Notes under the pieces: model-generated
Databases searched by the model: none
Told to the model about the DNA's origin: nothing
The model's input: only the letters and a program-made list of their open reading frames with translations
In this document: positions 16,818 through 26,238 of the stretch, in pieces
Position numbering within the stretch: position 1 is the stretch's first letter
Layout: each line of letters starts with the position of its first letter
Source: JBMOLL01 sp049325415
GTDB lineage: Bacteria; Bacteroidota; Bacteroidia; Bacteroidales; GCA-2748055
NCBI GenBank assembly: GCA_049325415.1
Contig: JBMOLL010000071.1
Span: 5,821 to 69,820, forward strand
DNA length: 64,000 nucleotides
Direction of reading: 5' to 3'
Made by a program: the position numbers and the translations under genes

Positions 16818-19544
16818 TCAGGCCTGCTTGAGTGCTGCCTGTGCAGCTGCAAGCCTTGCAATAGGAACTCGGAAGGGCGAGCAGCTGACGTAGTTCATTC
16901 CTACCTTATGGCAGAATTCAACGGAGCTGGGTTCGCCGCCATGTTCGCCGCAGATACCGACTTTCAGATCAGGTCTGGTGGACCGGCCTCTTTTGGTACC
17001 CATATCAACGAGCTGGCCAACACCTTCCTGGTCGAGTACCTGGAAAGGATCCTGTTTGAGCAGGCCTTTTTTCAGGTAAACCGGGAGGAATTTACCGGCA
17101 TCGTCGCGGGAATAACCGAAGGTCATCTGGGTAAGGTCGTTGGTACCGAATGAGAAGAACTCGGCATCCTGGGCAATCTTATCAGCGGTAAGAGCAGCCC
17201 TGGGGATTTCGATCATGGTTCCGACCTTATAGTCGATCCTGTCATTCCTTTCGGCGAAAACGGTTTCAGCTGTTTTCCTGACAATCTCTTCCTGCATCTT
17301 GAACTCTTTCTGGGTTCCGATCAGCGGGATCATGATTTCGGGAATGGCAGTCACACCCTTTTTCTTCAGGTTGAGAGCAGCCTCAATAATGGCTCTTGCC
17401 TGCATCTCGGTAATTTCGGGATAGGTGTTGCCGAGGCGGCATCCCCTGTGTCCGAGCATCGGGTTGAATTCGGCGAGGTCTTCCACCTTGGCTTTCACTT
17501 CCTCAACAGAGATTCCCATTTCTTTGGCCATTTCCTTCTGGTTGGCTTCTTCATGGGGAACGAATTCATGTAAGGGCGGGTCGAGCAGACGGATGGTCAC
17601 GGGAAGTCCGTTCATAGCTTCGAAGATTCCTTCAAAGTCTTCGCGCTGGATCGGGAGCAGTTTCTCCAGTCCTTTTCTCCTGCCTGCCTCATCGGAAGCA
17701 AGGATCATTTCACGCATAGCCTTGATACGGTCGCCTTCAAAGAACATATGCTCGGTACGGCAGAGACCGATACCTTTTGCGCCAAAGCCCCTGGCCACGG
17801 TTGAATCGTGCGGAGTGTCGGCATTGGTCCTGACATGCATGGTAGCATATTTGTCGGCCAGGGTCATCAGATCGCCGAAATCGCCGCTCATATCCGGATC
17901 AATGGTGGCAATTTTACCGTCATAAACCTCACCGGTTGAACCGTTAAGTGAGATCCAGTCGCCCTCTTTGTAGGTTTTGCCTTCAGCAACCATGGTGCGG
18001 GCCCTGTAATCAATTTTCACTCCACCTGCACCGGATACACAGCATTTACCCATACCGCGTGCCACAACGGCAGCGTGAGAGGTCATACCGCCACGGGCGG
18101 TAAGGATACCGCGTGCAAGGTTCATCCCTTTAAGATCTTCGGGAGAGGTTTCTATACGGACAAGGATCACATCTTTACCTTTTTCAGCCCATTCTTCCAC
18201 CTCGTCGGCGAAGAATACAATCTGACCGGTAGAGGCACCCGGGGAAGCGGGAAGACCTTTAGCCACAACCTTGGCTGCAGCAATGGCTTTCTTTTCAAAA
18301 ACCGGGTGAAGAAGTTCATCCAGTTTATTGGGTTCCTGGCGGAGAAGAGCGGTTTTCTCTTCGATCTTACCTTCCCTGAGAAGATCCATGGCAATTTTCA
18401 CCATGGCAGCACCGGTCCTTTTTCCGTTACGGGTCTGGAGCAGCCAGAGATTACCTTCCTGGATGGTGAATTCGAGGTCCTGCATGTCCTTGTAATGTTC
18501 TTCCAGTTTTCTCTGGGTGGCAAACAGTTCCTGGTATACTTCAGGCATAACTTCCTCGAGGGAAGGATATTTGTTTTTGCGCTCTTCTTCGCTTACCTGG
18601 GCGAGTTTGGCCCAACGGAGCGAACCTTCTTTGGTGATCTGCTGCGGAGTGCGAACACCGGCAACCACATCTTCACCCTGGGCATTGATCAGGTATTCAC
18701 CATTGAAAATATTTTCACCGGTAGCTGCATCACGGGTGAAAGCCACACCGGTACCAGAGGTCTGGCCCATGTTGCCAAAGACCATTGCCTGTACGTTCAC
18801 AGCGGTTCCCCATTCTTCGGGGATCTGGTTGAGCAGCCTGTAATACTTGGCACGCTCGTTCTGCCAGCTGTCAAATACAGCCATTACGGCACCCCAGAGC
18901 TGTTCCCACGGATCGGTCGGGAAATCCTTACCTGTGCGTTCCTTAACAACTTTACGGAATTTAAGCACCAGTTCCTTCAGATCAGCAACGGAAAGATGAG
19001 TGTCTTCCTCTACGCCACGCGATTCTTTCATCTCATCGATAATCTCTTCGAAGGGATCGATATCCTCTTTGGAAGCAGGTTTCATCCCAAGTACAACATC
19101 TCCGTACATCTGTACGAAACGACGGTAGCTGTCCCATGCAAAACGTTCGTTCCCAGTCTTGTTGATAAGACCGGCAACCGCATCCTCGTTCATACCAAGG
19201 TTGAGCACGGTGTCCATCATACCCGGCATGGAAACCCTTGCACCGGAACGGACCGAAACCAGACAGGGATTTTCATTACTGCCGAATTTGGTACCCATGA
19301 TGTCTTCAATATTCTTCACAGCAGCCTCAACTTCTTCTTTGATCAGTTCGATCACTTTTTCACGTCCTAACTGATTGTATTCAGTACAAACTTCAGTAGT
19401 AATGGTGAATCCCGGAGGAACAGCCACACCGATCAGACTCATCTCAGCGAGGTTGGCACCCTTGCCACCCAGCAGATTTTTCATGTCAGTCCTACCTTCA
19501 GCCTTTTTATTCCCGAAGGTATAAACACGTTTAACTTTAGACAT
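16818..19544 (-). CDS. ppdK: Pyruvate, phosphate dikinase
   Basis: Interconverts pyruvate + ATP + Pi with PEP + AMP + PPi. At 908 residues it has the full three-domain layout: an N-terminal ATP-grasp domain (GGKGANLAEM, then SVRSGARVSMPGMMDTVLNLG), the swivelling phosphohistidine domain (GGMTSHAAVVARGMGKCCV, catalytic His), and the C-terminal PEP/pyruvate barrel ending in GICGEHGGEP and the catalytic Cys in YVSCSPFRVPIARLA. Flanked by its own promoter and terminator, so probably monocistronic. A 431-codon antisense frame within it is a codon-bias shadow. Confidence 0.97.
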   Translation of the reverse strand: MSKVKRVYTFGNKKAEGRTDMKNLLGGKGANLAEMSLIGVAVPPGFTITTEVCTEYNQLGREKVIELIKEEVEAAVKNIEDIMGTKFGSNENPCLVSVRSGARVSMPGMMDTVLNLGMNEDAVAGLINKTGNERFAWDSYRRFVQMYGDVVLGMKPASKEDIDPFEEIIDEMKESRGVEEDTHLSVADLKELVLKFRKVVKERTGKDFPTDPWEQLWGAVMAVFDSWQNERAKYYRLLNQIPEEWGTAVNVQAMVFGNMGQTSGTGVAFTRDAATGENIFNGEYLINAQGEDVVAGVRTPQQITKEGSLRWAKLAQVSEEERKNKYPSLEEVMPEVYQELFATQRKLEEHYKDMQDLEFTIQEGNLWLLQTRNGKRTGAAMVKIAMDLLREGKIEEKTALLRQEPNKLDELLHPVFEKKAIAAAKVVAKGLPASPGASTGQIVFFADEVEEWAEKGKDVILVRIETSPEDLKGMNLARGILTARGGMTSHAAVVARGMGKCCVSGAGGVKIDYRARTMVAEGKTYKEGDWISLNGSTGEVYDGKIATIDPDMSGDFGDLMTLADKYATMHVRTNADTPHDSTVARGFGAKGIGLCRTEHMFFEGDRIKAMREMILASDEAGRRKGLEKLLPIQREDFEGIFEAMNGLPVTIRLLDPPLHEFVPHEEANQKEMAKEMGISVEEVKAKVEDLAEFNPMLGHRGCRLGNTYPEITEMQARAIIEAALNLKKKGVTAIPEIMIPLIGTQKEFKMQEEIVRKTAETVFAERNDRIDYKVGTMIEIPRAALTADKIAQDAEFFSFGTNDLTQMTFGYSRDDAGKFLPVYLKKGLLKQDPFQVLDQEGVGQLVDMGTKRGRSTRPDLKVGICGEHGGEPSSVEFCHKVGMNYVSCSPFRVPIARLAAAQAALKQA

Positions 19545-19607
19545 ACTAGCTACTTTTAATATTAATAATGAACAGATTAACTCTAAATTGGTAAAATTTT
19601 AAGAGTA

Positions 19608-19637
19608 CAAATGTATTCAAAAAATAGTTAAATCAAT
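19608..19637 (-). promoter_or_regulatory. ppdK promoter
   Basis: On the minus strand: TTG (plus 19634-19636), 18 bases, then TACATTTG (plus 19608-19615), an exact TAnnTTTG -7 element. It predicts a leader of about 60 bases. Confidence 0.62.
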
Positions 19638-19671
19638 TCTAAATAATTGATAATCCCATTTTATACAATAG

Positions 19672-19703
19672 AAAAATCTGATGCACAAACGGCTAAATCA
19701 GAT
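19672..19703 (-). terminator. Weak terminator-like hairpin downstream of xerD
   Basis: Minus-strand ATCTGAT (plus 19697-19703) pairs with ATCAGAT (plus 19676-19682) across a 14-base loop and is followed by TTTTT. It lies about 190 bases beyond the xerD stop, so its use is uncertain. Confidence 0.35.
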
Positions 19704-19893
19704 CCCCTTTTGAACTGTTTTTTGTATGTCACTGCAAGGGTCGTTCTCTTTTCACAATAAATATTAGGGGGATCATCGTGACTTATAGGGATTGTGAGAC
19801 TTCCCGAAGGGTCAGGACAGGCTGATTCTTCATCCTCTGCTCAGTGAGGCGGGATACATTCGCTTTGCCTGCATGCATCGGATTGGCTGCAGA

Positions 19894-20808
19894 TCAGAAC
19901 TTTCCTTTCCGGGCACGGGGATGGTAACTGATCATGTTTTCCCTGAGGTATTCCCGGTCCAGATGAGTGTAAATCTCGGTGGTCAGAATGGACTCATGCC
20001 CGAGCATCTCCTGAACAGCCCGGAGATCTGCTCCCCCTTCCACCAGGTGAGTGGCAAAGGAGTGCCGGAAGGTATGCGGACTGATATTCTTCTTTATACC
20101 TGCCTGTTCCGCCAGTTCCTTGACCACGGTAAAAACCATTACCCTGCTCAGCCTTCCACCCCGTCGGTTCAGAAATAAGATATCGCTGTCGGCCTTCCTG
20201 ATTATGGAAAGCTGGTTCCTGTCGGGCAGGTAAAGATCAATCTCGCGAAGAGCCTGGGTACTTACCGGGATAAGCCGCTCCTTATCGCCTTTCCCGATAA
20301 CGCGGATAAAACCTTCATCCCGGTACATATCCGTGATCCTGAAACTTACCAGTTCACTTACCCTCAGTCCGCAACTGTACATCAGTTCCAGCATGGCTTT
20401 GTTCCTCCTTCCTTCCGGTTTGCTCAGGTCGATAAAAGAGAAAAGCAGGTCGATCTCAGCCACCGTCAGCACCTCCGGAAGTTTCCTTCCTGTTTTAGGG
20501 CTTTGCAGCAGGGCCGAGGGGTCATCACTGATCCTTTCCTCGATTGCCAGATACCTGAAAAAAGCCTTGATGCCCGAGAGGATCCTGGCCTGCGAACGCG
20601 GGCTCATACCCAGTTCGGTGATCCATTCCAGGAAATCACCCAGGTCCTTTGCAGTGACCTGCTCGGGCGACCTGGTCTCACCTCTGGACTCATAAAACAT
20701 GGTCAGTTTTCCGATATCCGCCAGGTAGGCCTCAATGGAATTCTCCGAAAGTGACTTTTCCAGTTTCAGAAAGGTTCTGAACTCTTCCATATCCGACTTC
20801 CACAACAT
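19894..20808 (-). CDS. xerD: Site-specific tyrosine recombinase XerD
   Basis: A 304-residue tyrosine recombinase; with XerC it resolves chromosome dimers at dif. The N-terminal SAM-like DNA-binding domain covers about 5-90. The catalytic set is complete: Arg149 (YSCGLRVSEL), Lys173 (GKGDKERL), His245 and Arg248 (HTFRHSFATHL), His271 (LGHESILTTEIYTH) and the nucleophile Tyr280. Housekeeping context and full-length XerD features argue against a mobile-element integrase; no att-like repeats were seen. It diverges from pyk. Confidence 0.93.
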   Translation of the reverse strand: MLWKSDMEEFRTFLKLEKSLSENSIEAYLADIGKLTMFYESRGETRSPEQVTAKDLGDFLEWITELGMSPRSQARILSGIKAFFRYLAIEERISDDPSALLQSPKTGRKLPEVLTVAEIDLLFSFIDLSKPEGRRNKAMLELMYSCGLRVSELVSFRITDMYRDEGFIRVIGKGDKERLIPVSTQALREIDLYLPDRNQLSIIRKADSDILFLNRRGGRLSRVMVFTVVKELAEQAGIKKNISPHTFRHSFATHLVEGGADLRAVQEMLGHESILTTEIYTHLDREYLRENMISYHPRARKGKF

Positions 20809-20860
20809 AGCTGTTTGTCTGACAAAACTTTATGGTACATCAACTGTTATAATACAGGAT

Positions 20861-20868
20861 CAAATTTA
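20861..20868 (-). promoter_or_regulatory. Candidate xerD promoter -7 element
   Basis: TAAATTTG on the minus strand, an exact TAnnTTTG match 53 bases before the xerD start. No convincing TTTG lies 19-21 bases upstream. Confidence 0.4.
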
Positions 20869-21079
20869 ACAATTAATACGGAGAGACAGGGTTAATCCGG
20901 TGACAGGATCGAATTTCCCATCCGGACAAGAACAGGAAATTATTCGGATGTTTAATGTAATGATATTCTGAATTTTAAGATTGTCATCAACACATGAAAC
21001 AGAAATAATCCGGTATTTCCGGACTGCAGGTCCGGAGGCTTTGGTTCCTGGAGCATAAAACGGAATGAACAAAACTTCT

Positions 21080-21087
21080 TACATTTG
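21080..21087 (+). promoter_or_regulatory. Candidate pyk promoter -7 element
   Basis: TACATTTG, an exact TAnnTTTG match, 17 bases before the pyk ATG. The same octamer serves ppdK and gcvT here. No -33 TTTG at the expected distance. Confidence 0.5.
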
Positions 21088-21104
21088 CGCCCGAAAACGT
21101 AGTT

Positions 21105-22508
21105 ATGAAAAAAACCAAAATTGTTGCCACCATCTCGGACCTGAGATGTGATGTGGATTTTATACGCGGGCTTTATGAAGCCGGCATGAATGTGGTGCGT
21201 TTGAACACCGCCCACCAATCGGAGAACGACACACTGAAGATTATTGAAAATGTCAGGAAGGTTTCCAATAAAATTGCCATCCTGATTGATACGAAGGGAC
21301 CTGAAATCAGAACAAAAGACATTGATGAACCCCTTATCCTGCTGAAGGATGAACTGGTCCATGTTTGTCCGGGCACTGCTGCAACAGACGGTATCAAATC
21401 CTTCTGCACCAGTTACAATGGCTTCGTCGATGAAATGGAGATCGGCAAATCCATCCTGATCGATGATGGTTCGCTTGAACTTGAAGCGGTTTCGAGGGAA
21501 AACGGTTACCTGGTATGCAAAGCCCTTCACGACGGGATTATTAAGAACAAGAAAAGTATAAACGTACCGGGTGTAAGCTTCAGGCTGCCTTCGGTAACCG
21601 ACAAGGACCGCTCGTATATCTCCTTTGCCATCAGCAATGACCTCGACTTTATCGCACACTCCTTTGTACGAAATAAAAATGATGTAAGGGAACTTCAGCA
21701 GATCATTGACGAGCATAACAGTCCGATCAAGATCATTGCCAAGATCGAGAATCAGGAAGGCGTGGACCATATCGATGAGATCCTCGACGAGGTATACGGG
21801 ATCATGGTTGCCAGGGGTGACCTTGGTATAGAGGTCCCGTTTGAGAAAATCCCCGCCATTCAGAATATGCTGATCAAAAAATGTATTGCCCGGCGTAAGC
21901 CCGTGATCATAGCCACCCAGATGCTGCATACCATGATCAATGAGCCCAGACCTACCCGTGCCGAGGTGAACGACATTGCCAATGCAGTCTGGGGCAAGAC
22001 CGATGCCCTGATGCTTTCCGGAGAAACAGCCTATGGAAATTACCCGCTCGAGTCGGTGAAAACGATGGCCCGAATTGCCGAGGAAGTGGAAAAAAGCAGG
22101 AAGGATATCCACGAAACCGAAGTGGCGGTCATCACCACCGAGATTTCCGCCTTCATCAGTAAATCGGCGGTTGAAGCCTCGGTAGGGCTCGACGCCAAGG
22201 CCATCATTGCCGATACCACCTGGGGAAGGACAATCAGAAACATGGCGGGCTACAGGGGGAGAAAAGAGATTATCGCCTATTGCTACAGCGAACGGACCAT
22301 GCGGGAACTGGCCCTTTCATTCGGAGTAACACCCGAATTTCTTCCCACCTCCGGTTCCAAGCACGATTTTATTCATACAGCGCTGAATTCCCTGCTCGGT
22401 TCAGGTAAAGTTAAACCGGAGGACCGGATCATTGTGGTTGGCGGTAATTTCGGAGCACATTTCGGTGCCAGTTATATTGAGATCAGTACGGTGGATAACC
22501 TGCTCTGA
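21105..22508 (+). CDS. pyk: Pyruvate kinase
   Basis: Converts PEP and ADP to pyruvate and ATP. At 467 residues it has the barrel core and C-terminal domain. Motifs include DTKGPEIRTK, KIENQEGVDHI (catalytic Lys region), MVARGDLGIEVPFEKIP and the signature ATQMLHTMINEPRPTRAEVNDIANAVWGK broken by family-specific changes. The N-terminus (KIVATISDLRCDVDFIRGL) has the Bacteroidota form rather than the usual KIVATIGPAS. It faces ppdK and pckA, which run opposite flux at the same metabolic node. Its TGA abuts the hupE-like stop to give TGATCA. Confidence 0.96.
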   Translation: MKKTKIVATISDLRCDVDFIRGLYEAGMNVVRLNTAHQSENDTLKIIENVRKVSNKIAILIDTKGPEIRTKDIDEPLILLKDELVHVCPGTAATDGIKSFCTSYNGFVDEMEIGKSILIDDGSLELEAVSRENGYLVCKALHDGIIKNKKSINVPGVSFRLPSVTDKDRSYISFAISNDLDFIAHSFVRNKNDVRELQQIIDEHNSPIKIIAKIENQEGVDHIDEILDEVYGIMVARGDLGIEVPFEKIPAIQNMLIKKCIARRKPVIIATQMLHTMINEPRPTRAEVNDIANAVWGKTDALMLSGETAYGNYPLESVKTMARIAEEVEKSRKDIHETEVAVITTEISAFISKSAVEASVGLDAKAIIADTTWGRTIRNMAGYRGRKEIIAYCYSERTMRELALSFGVTPEFLPTSGSKHDFIHTALNSLLGSGKVKPEDRIIVVGGNFGAHFGASYIEISTVDNLL

Positions 22509-23093
22509 TCACCAGGGAAAACGATCCGACATCAGGATCAGTGAAATCCCCAGTCCGGCGCCGGCCAGCACCAGATTCCATTCCCGGCGGTTCACCTTCA
22601 GCAGTCCGGTGAATATCCAGCTCAATAGCACCAGAACGGATACGATTATGATCTGTCCGATCTCTATCCCGACATTAAAGGAGAATAGCGGCAGGAGGAT
22701 GGAACTTTCGGCACCGAGCAGACCATGCAGGTAATTTGAAAAACCAAGTCCGTGGATCAGACCGAAGAACAGAGCTGAACCATATTTCACAAGGTGCAAA
22801 CCGATCCCGACCTGTTCTTTCTTACCGGCGATGTTACCTACCGCAGTAATGAAGATTGTCAGGGGAATCAGGAATTCCACAAGGGAGGAAGGTATGGAGA
22901 GCATTCCAAGTGTGGCCAGCAAAAGGGTCAGTGAATGCCCGATGGTAAAAGCCGTGATCAGGATCAGTATTCTTTTCCATTCCTTCAGGGGATAGACCGA
23001 GCAGAGGGTTATGATGAAAAGAATGTGGTCATAGCTCTTAAAATCAGCAATATGACTGATCCCGAGGCGAAGATAGAGTTCAAATATTGACAT
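22509..23093 (-). CDS. HupE/UreJ-family membrane protein
   Basis: A 194-residue integral membrane protein with about six helices. The conserved polar residues of the HupE/UreJ_2 family are visible: GISHIADFKSYDHILF near the N-terminus, TIGHSLTLLLA, and ALFFGLIHGLGFSNYL. Some members of the wider family carry nickel or cobalt, but for this branch transport is not shown. It diverges from a DUF6702 protein across 42 bases; this pairing recurs in Bacteroidota from memory. No hydrogenase or urease genes are in the window, so a metal-insertion role there is doubtful. Confidence 0.85.
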   Translation of the reverse strand: MSIFELYLRLGISHIADFKSYDHILFIITLCSVYPLKEWKRILILITAFTIGHSLTLLLATLGMLSIPSSLVEFLIPLTIFITAVGNIAGKKEQVGIGLHLVKYGSALFFGLIHGLGFSNYLHGLLGAESSILLPLFSFNVGIEIGQIIIVSVLVLLSWIFTGLLKVNRREWNLVLAGAGLGISLILMSDRFPW

Positions 23094-23122
23094 CTGTTGG
23101 GGTTTAAATTACAAGTTTAACG

Positions 23123-23130
23123 TAATTTTG
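23123..23130 (+). promoter_or_regulatory. -7 element directly at the DUF6702 gene start
   Basis: TAATTTTG is an exact TAnnTTTG match ending 5 bases before the ATG at 23136. With GTTG about 23 bases upstream it predicts a transcript starting at or next to the start codon. Confidence 0.42.
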
Positions 23131-23135
23131 CACTC

Positions 23136-23627
23136 ATGATTGCACTTTTGACACTATATACCGCCCTTTTCACCGGGCTTTTCACCTGTCACCCGGTGCA
23201 TATTTCGGTTTCCAACTCGGAGATAAGGAATAATACCCTCGATATGACCCTGAGGAGTTTCCGCGATGATCTGCAGACGGCTTATTTTCACTACCATGGG
23301 AAAGAGATCGATTACTCCCGGCAGGAAAATCTACGAAGTACCTGGCTCACAGACTATCTGAAGCAGTCCCTCGTTATTGTTTCTTTTCCCATGAAGGATA
23401 CACTTGATCTGGAGTATGTTTCGGCCAGGCTCGACGAGGACGCTGTTGTCTTTGAATTCAAGGCCGGGATTCCGGATCAGGCAAAATCTTTATACATTTA
23501 CAATGGATTTCTTCTCGACATCTATGCCGATCAATCGAACCTGATGATCTTCGGTATTTCCGGTTCGCAGCGTGGTATGAAATTTGATGCCGGGAACAGA
23601 GAGCAAGAATTGAAGCTGAAACAATGA
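23136..23627 (+). CDS. DUF6702-family exported protein
   Basis: A 163-residue protein with an N-terminal hydrophobic export signal (residues 1-17), followed by HPVHISVSNSEIRNNTLDMTLRSFRDDL, the hallmark start of the DUF6702 family. It is predicted to be periplasmic or surface-exposed and beta-rich; no function is established. A single-base gap separates its stop (23625-23627) from the ATG of the T9SS substrate at 23629, so the two are probably translationally linked. The HupE-like gene points the other way. Confidence 0.82.
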   Translation: MIALLTLYTALFTGLFTCHPVHISVSNSEIRNNTLDMTLRSFRDDLQTAYFHYHGKEIDYSRQENLRSTWLTDYLKQSLVIVSFPMKDTLDLEYVSARLDEDAVVFEFKAGIPDQAKSLYIYNGFLLDIYADQSNLMIFGISGSQRGMKFDAGNREQELKLKQ

Positions 23628-23628
23628 A

Positions 23629-26238
23629 ATGAAGCGATTTCTCTACCTGCTGATCATATTGTCCGTTAGTGCTTCTGACCTGTGGGCCACCCATAACCGT
23701 GCCGGTGAAATCACCCTGAACCAGATCGATGAACTGACCTATGAGATCCATATCACTACCTTTACCTATACCCTCAGTGCCGCCGACCGTCCGAGGCTGG
23801 AAGTGATGTGGGGGGATAACACCTATAGCTATGCCGACAGGAAATCGATCACCCGCCTGCCCAACTTTTACCAGAAGAATGTTTATATCAGTCAGCATAC
23901 CTTCCCCGGACCCGGAACCTACGAAATTGTAGTTCAGGACCCTAACCGTAACCAGGGAGTGAAAAACATCCCAAACTCGGTTAATGTCGTCTTCTCCATC
24001 AAAACAACCATCACCATAAATCCTGTTATCGGGCAGAACTCAACTCCGGTATTGCTGAATCCACCGATCGACCGTGCAGCATGGCGGCAACCTTTTATTC
24101 ATAATCCTGCCGCCTATGACCCCGATGGTGACAGCATATCTTACAAGCTTACGACCTGCACGGCTGAAGACGGAAAACCGATCGAAGGCTATACCCTGCC
24201 GCCAGCCAGTGATACCCTGTTCATTGATCCCAGGACCGGCGACCTGACCTGGATCTCCCCTGTTGATACGGGCATTTACAATATAGCCATTGATGTGGAG
24301 GAATACAGGAAAGGGGTTAAGATCGGAAATATTGTAAGGGATATGCAGATCGAGGTTTATAATACGGATAACCACGCCCCTGTGCAGACACTGGAAGGCG
24401 ACCTGTGTGTTCAGGCCGGTACACTGATCAGTTTTGATGTCATTGCGACCGATGCCGATTTGGATTCCATTCACCAGACTGCCTCCGGAGGTCCATTTAT
24501 TGTCGATCATTCACCGGCCGGGTTTACTGTGGATCAGTCAAGCCGTGACCTTGGCTACAGCAAAGCCAGCTTTAGCTGGCAAACCAACTGCTACCATGTG
24601 CGCCAGCAATACTACACTGTAATTTTCAAGGCGGAGGACAATAATGACGATACCAAACTTGTCGACCTCAGAAATATCAACATCAAGGTTTTGGGAACCC
24701 CGCCTCCACCGCCTTTGCTGATACCGGGCAGCAGCAGTGTCACCCTGGTGTGGGAACCCGATACCTGCCTGGCCGTCAGCGGTTACCAGGTGTACCGTAA
24801 AAGCAATCTGTCGGGCTATACACCCGACAGTTGCCAGGGCGGCGTTCCTGCAGAGACCGGTTATATCCTGGTGGGCAAGCTTTCATCGCGGACCGACACC
24901 CTTTTTACAGATGATGCGAAAGGGAAAGGGTTGGAGCAGGGTATGGAGTACTGCTACATGCTCGTATCGGTGTATCCCGACGGAGCCCTGAGTTTTCCAA
25001 CTCCCGAGCAGTGCACGCCCCTGGTTGCAGGTACCCCTTCCATCCTCCAGGTAAGTGTCGGGCAGCAGGGCAGCGCAGGAAGGATCGATCTGGCCTGGTC
25101 CACTTCTGCCGATCTTGACACTGTACCGGGGCCCTATCGTTACCAGATATACCGTTCGGACGACTATCTTGGAAAAAACCTTCAGCAGATTGCACTTAAA
25201 CCGGTTGCCGATCTGAGCGATACCTTATATAGCGATGAAGGTCTGAATACCGATCTTTTCCCCTATTCCTACAGGGTTGAACTATACCACCAGGTTGCCG
25301 GATCTTGGGAAATAATAAGGGATGCGGAAACAGCTTCCTCACTTGTGCCGGTGCTCAGAGGTGAGGACCAGCAGATTGTGATCAACATGGAAAAGAATGT
25401 ACCCTGGATAAATTACGATTACACTGTTTACAGGTTTAACAACCAGAGCGCTGTCTTTGACTCAATTGGTTTCACGACGACTCCCTTTTATACCGATACC
25501 CGCCTGAAAAACGGCACCGAATACTGCTACAAGGTGATCAGTCATGGCTGGAGGATCCTCGACGATATGCTGATTGAAAACAGCAACACCAGTCATGTAA
25601 ACTGCACTGCACCGATCGACACCTTTCCTCCCTGTCCACCCCAGTTTAATGGTTTCTCCTTCTGCGACAGCTCTTACAACAAGCTCACCTGGAAATATTC
25701 CACGGATACCTGTTCGGAAGATGTGATCGGTTACCGCTTATATTATTCCCAGACCCTGGACGGTACTTCGGATATGATTGCCAGCTTCAGTCAGCGGAGC
25801 GATTCCCTGTATTTTCATTACCCGGCCGAATCACTGACCGGCTGCTACTACATTACCGCGATCGACTCCTTTGCCAACGAATCGGTGCCGTCGGTTCGCA
25901 TTTGTCTGGACGAATGTTCCAATTATGCCCTGCCCAATGTCTTCTCTCCCAACAATGACGGGATCAATGATCTCTACAAATCATTCAAGAAGGCTTACAT
26001 TGACCGGGTCAATATGAAGATATACAATCGCTGGGGGCTCCTCGTTTTCGAAACGGAGGATCCGGATATCAACTGGGATGGCAAGATCCTGAATACCAAC
26101 GATGTGGTATCGCCTGGTATCTATTATTATTTCTGCGATGTATTTGAATACCGCCTGAGCGGACTGGTTGAATATAACCTGTCGGGCTTCATTTATGTTT
26201 ATTCAGGGAAAACAAATGATGTTATTATTGAAAAATAG
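23629..26238 (+). CDS. T9SS type-B secreted multi-domain protein (gliding-motility-associated C-terminus)
   Basis: An 869-residue secreted protein. After a signal peptide (residues 1-20) comes ATHNRAGEITLNQID, typical of large Bacteroidota surface proteins. Several beta-sandwich domains follow: cadherin/Ig-like near 150-340, then at least three fibronectin type III-like units (GYQVYRKSNLSGYT near 385, YRYQIYRSDDYLGK near 503, YDYTVYRFNNQSAVF near 595). The C-terminus NYALPNVFSPNNDGINDLYK to the end is the type-B sorting domain (TIGR04131/CHU_C type) recognised by the type IX secretion system. Likely an adhesin or surface-attached protein. The next gene begins inside its 3' end. Confidence 0.92.
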   Translation: MKRFLYLLIILSVSASDLWATHNRAGEITLNQIDELTYEIHITTFTYTLSAADRPRLEVMWGDNTYSYADRKSITRLPNFYQKNVYISQHTFPGPGTYEIVVQDPNRNQGVKNIPNSVNVVFSIKTTITINPVIGQNSTPVLLNPPIDRAAWRQPFIHNPAAYDPDGDSISYKLTTCTAEDGKPIEGYTLPPASDTLFIDPRTGDLTWISPVDTGIYNIAIDVEEYRKGVKIGNIVRDMQIEVYNTDNHAPVQTLEGDLCVQAGTLISFDVIATDADLDSIHQTASGGPFIVDHSPAGFTVDQSSRDLGYSKASFSWQTNCYHVRQQYYTVIFKAEDNNDDTKLVDLRNINIKVLGTPPPPPLLIPGSSSVTLVWEPDTCLAVSGYQVYRKSNLSGYTPDSCQGGVPAETGYILVGKLSSRTDTLFTDDAKGKGLEQGMEYCYMLVSVYPDGALSFPTPEQCTPLVAGTPSILQVSVGQQGSAGRIDLAWSTSADLDTVPGPYRYQIYRSDDYLGKNLQQIALKPVADLSDTLYSDEGLNTDLFPYSYRVELYHQVAGSWEIIRDAETASSLVPVLRGEDQQIVINMEKNVPWINYDYTVYRFNNQSAVFDSIGFTTTPFYTDTRLKNGTEYCYKVISHGWRILDDMLIENSNTSHVNCTAPIDTFPPCPPQFNGFSFCDSSYNKLTWKYSTDTCSEDVIGYRLYYSQTLDGTSDMIASFSQRSDSLYFHYPAESLTGCYYITAIDSFANESVPSVRICLDECSNYALPNVFSPNNDGINDLYKSFKKAYIDRVNMKIYNRWGLLVFETEDPDINWDGKILNTNDVVSPGIYYYFCDVFEYRLSGLVEYNLSGFIYVYSGKTNDVIIEK

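Larger units (their letters stand above)
19545..19893. other. 349-base intergenic region xerD/ppdK
   Basis: AT-rich near ppdK. It holds the ppdK promoter (19608-19637) and a weak terminator-like hairpin for xerD (19672-19703). I see no ORF or recognisable RNA gene in the rest (19704-19893). Confidence 0.6.
20809..21104. other. 296-base divergent region xerD/pyk
   Basis: Contains -7 elements in both directions: minus-strand TAAATTTG (plus 20861-20868) for xerD and plus-strand TACATTTG (21080-21087) for pyk. I see no ORF or structured RNA in the space between. Confidence 0.55.

Noticed and set aside
18075..19370. 431-codon plus-strand open frame antisense to ppdK
   Set aside because: It lies wholly within ppdK, has no family motif, and its length follows from the codon pattern of the strong minus-strand gene.
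19894..20808. xerD as integrase of a mobile element
   Set aside because: The protein is a full-length housekeeping XerD, flanked by core genes, with no att repeats, cargo or tRNA.
20952..22112. 386-codon minus-strand frame antisense to pyk
   Set aside because: It covers pyk, whose motifs are intact, and carries no recognisable domain or promoter.
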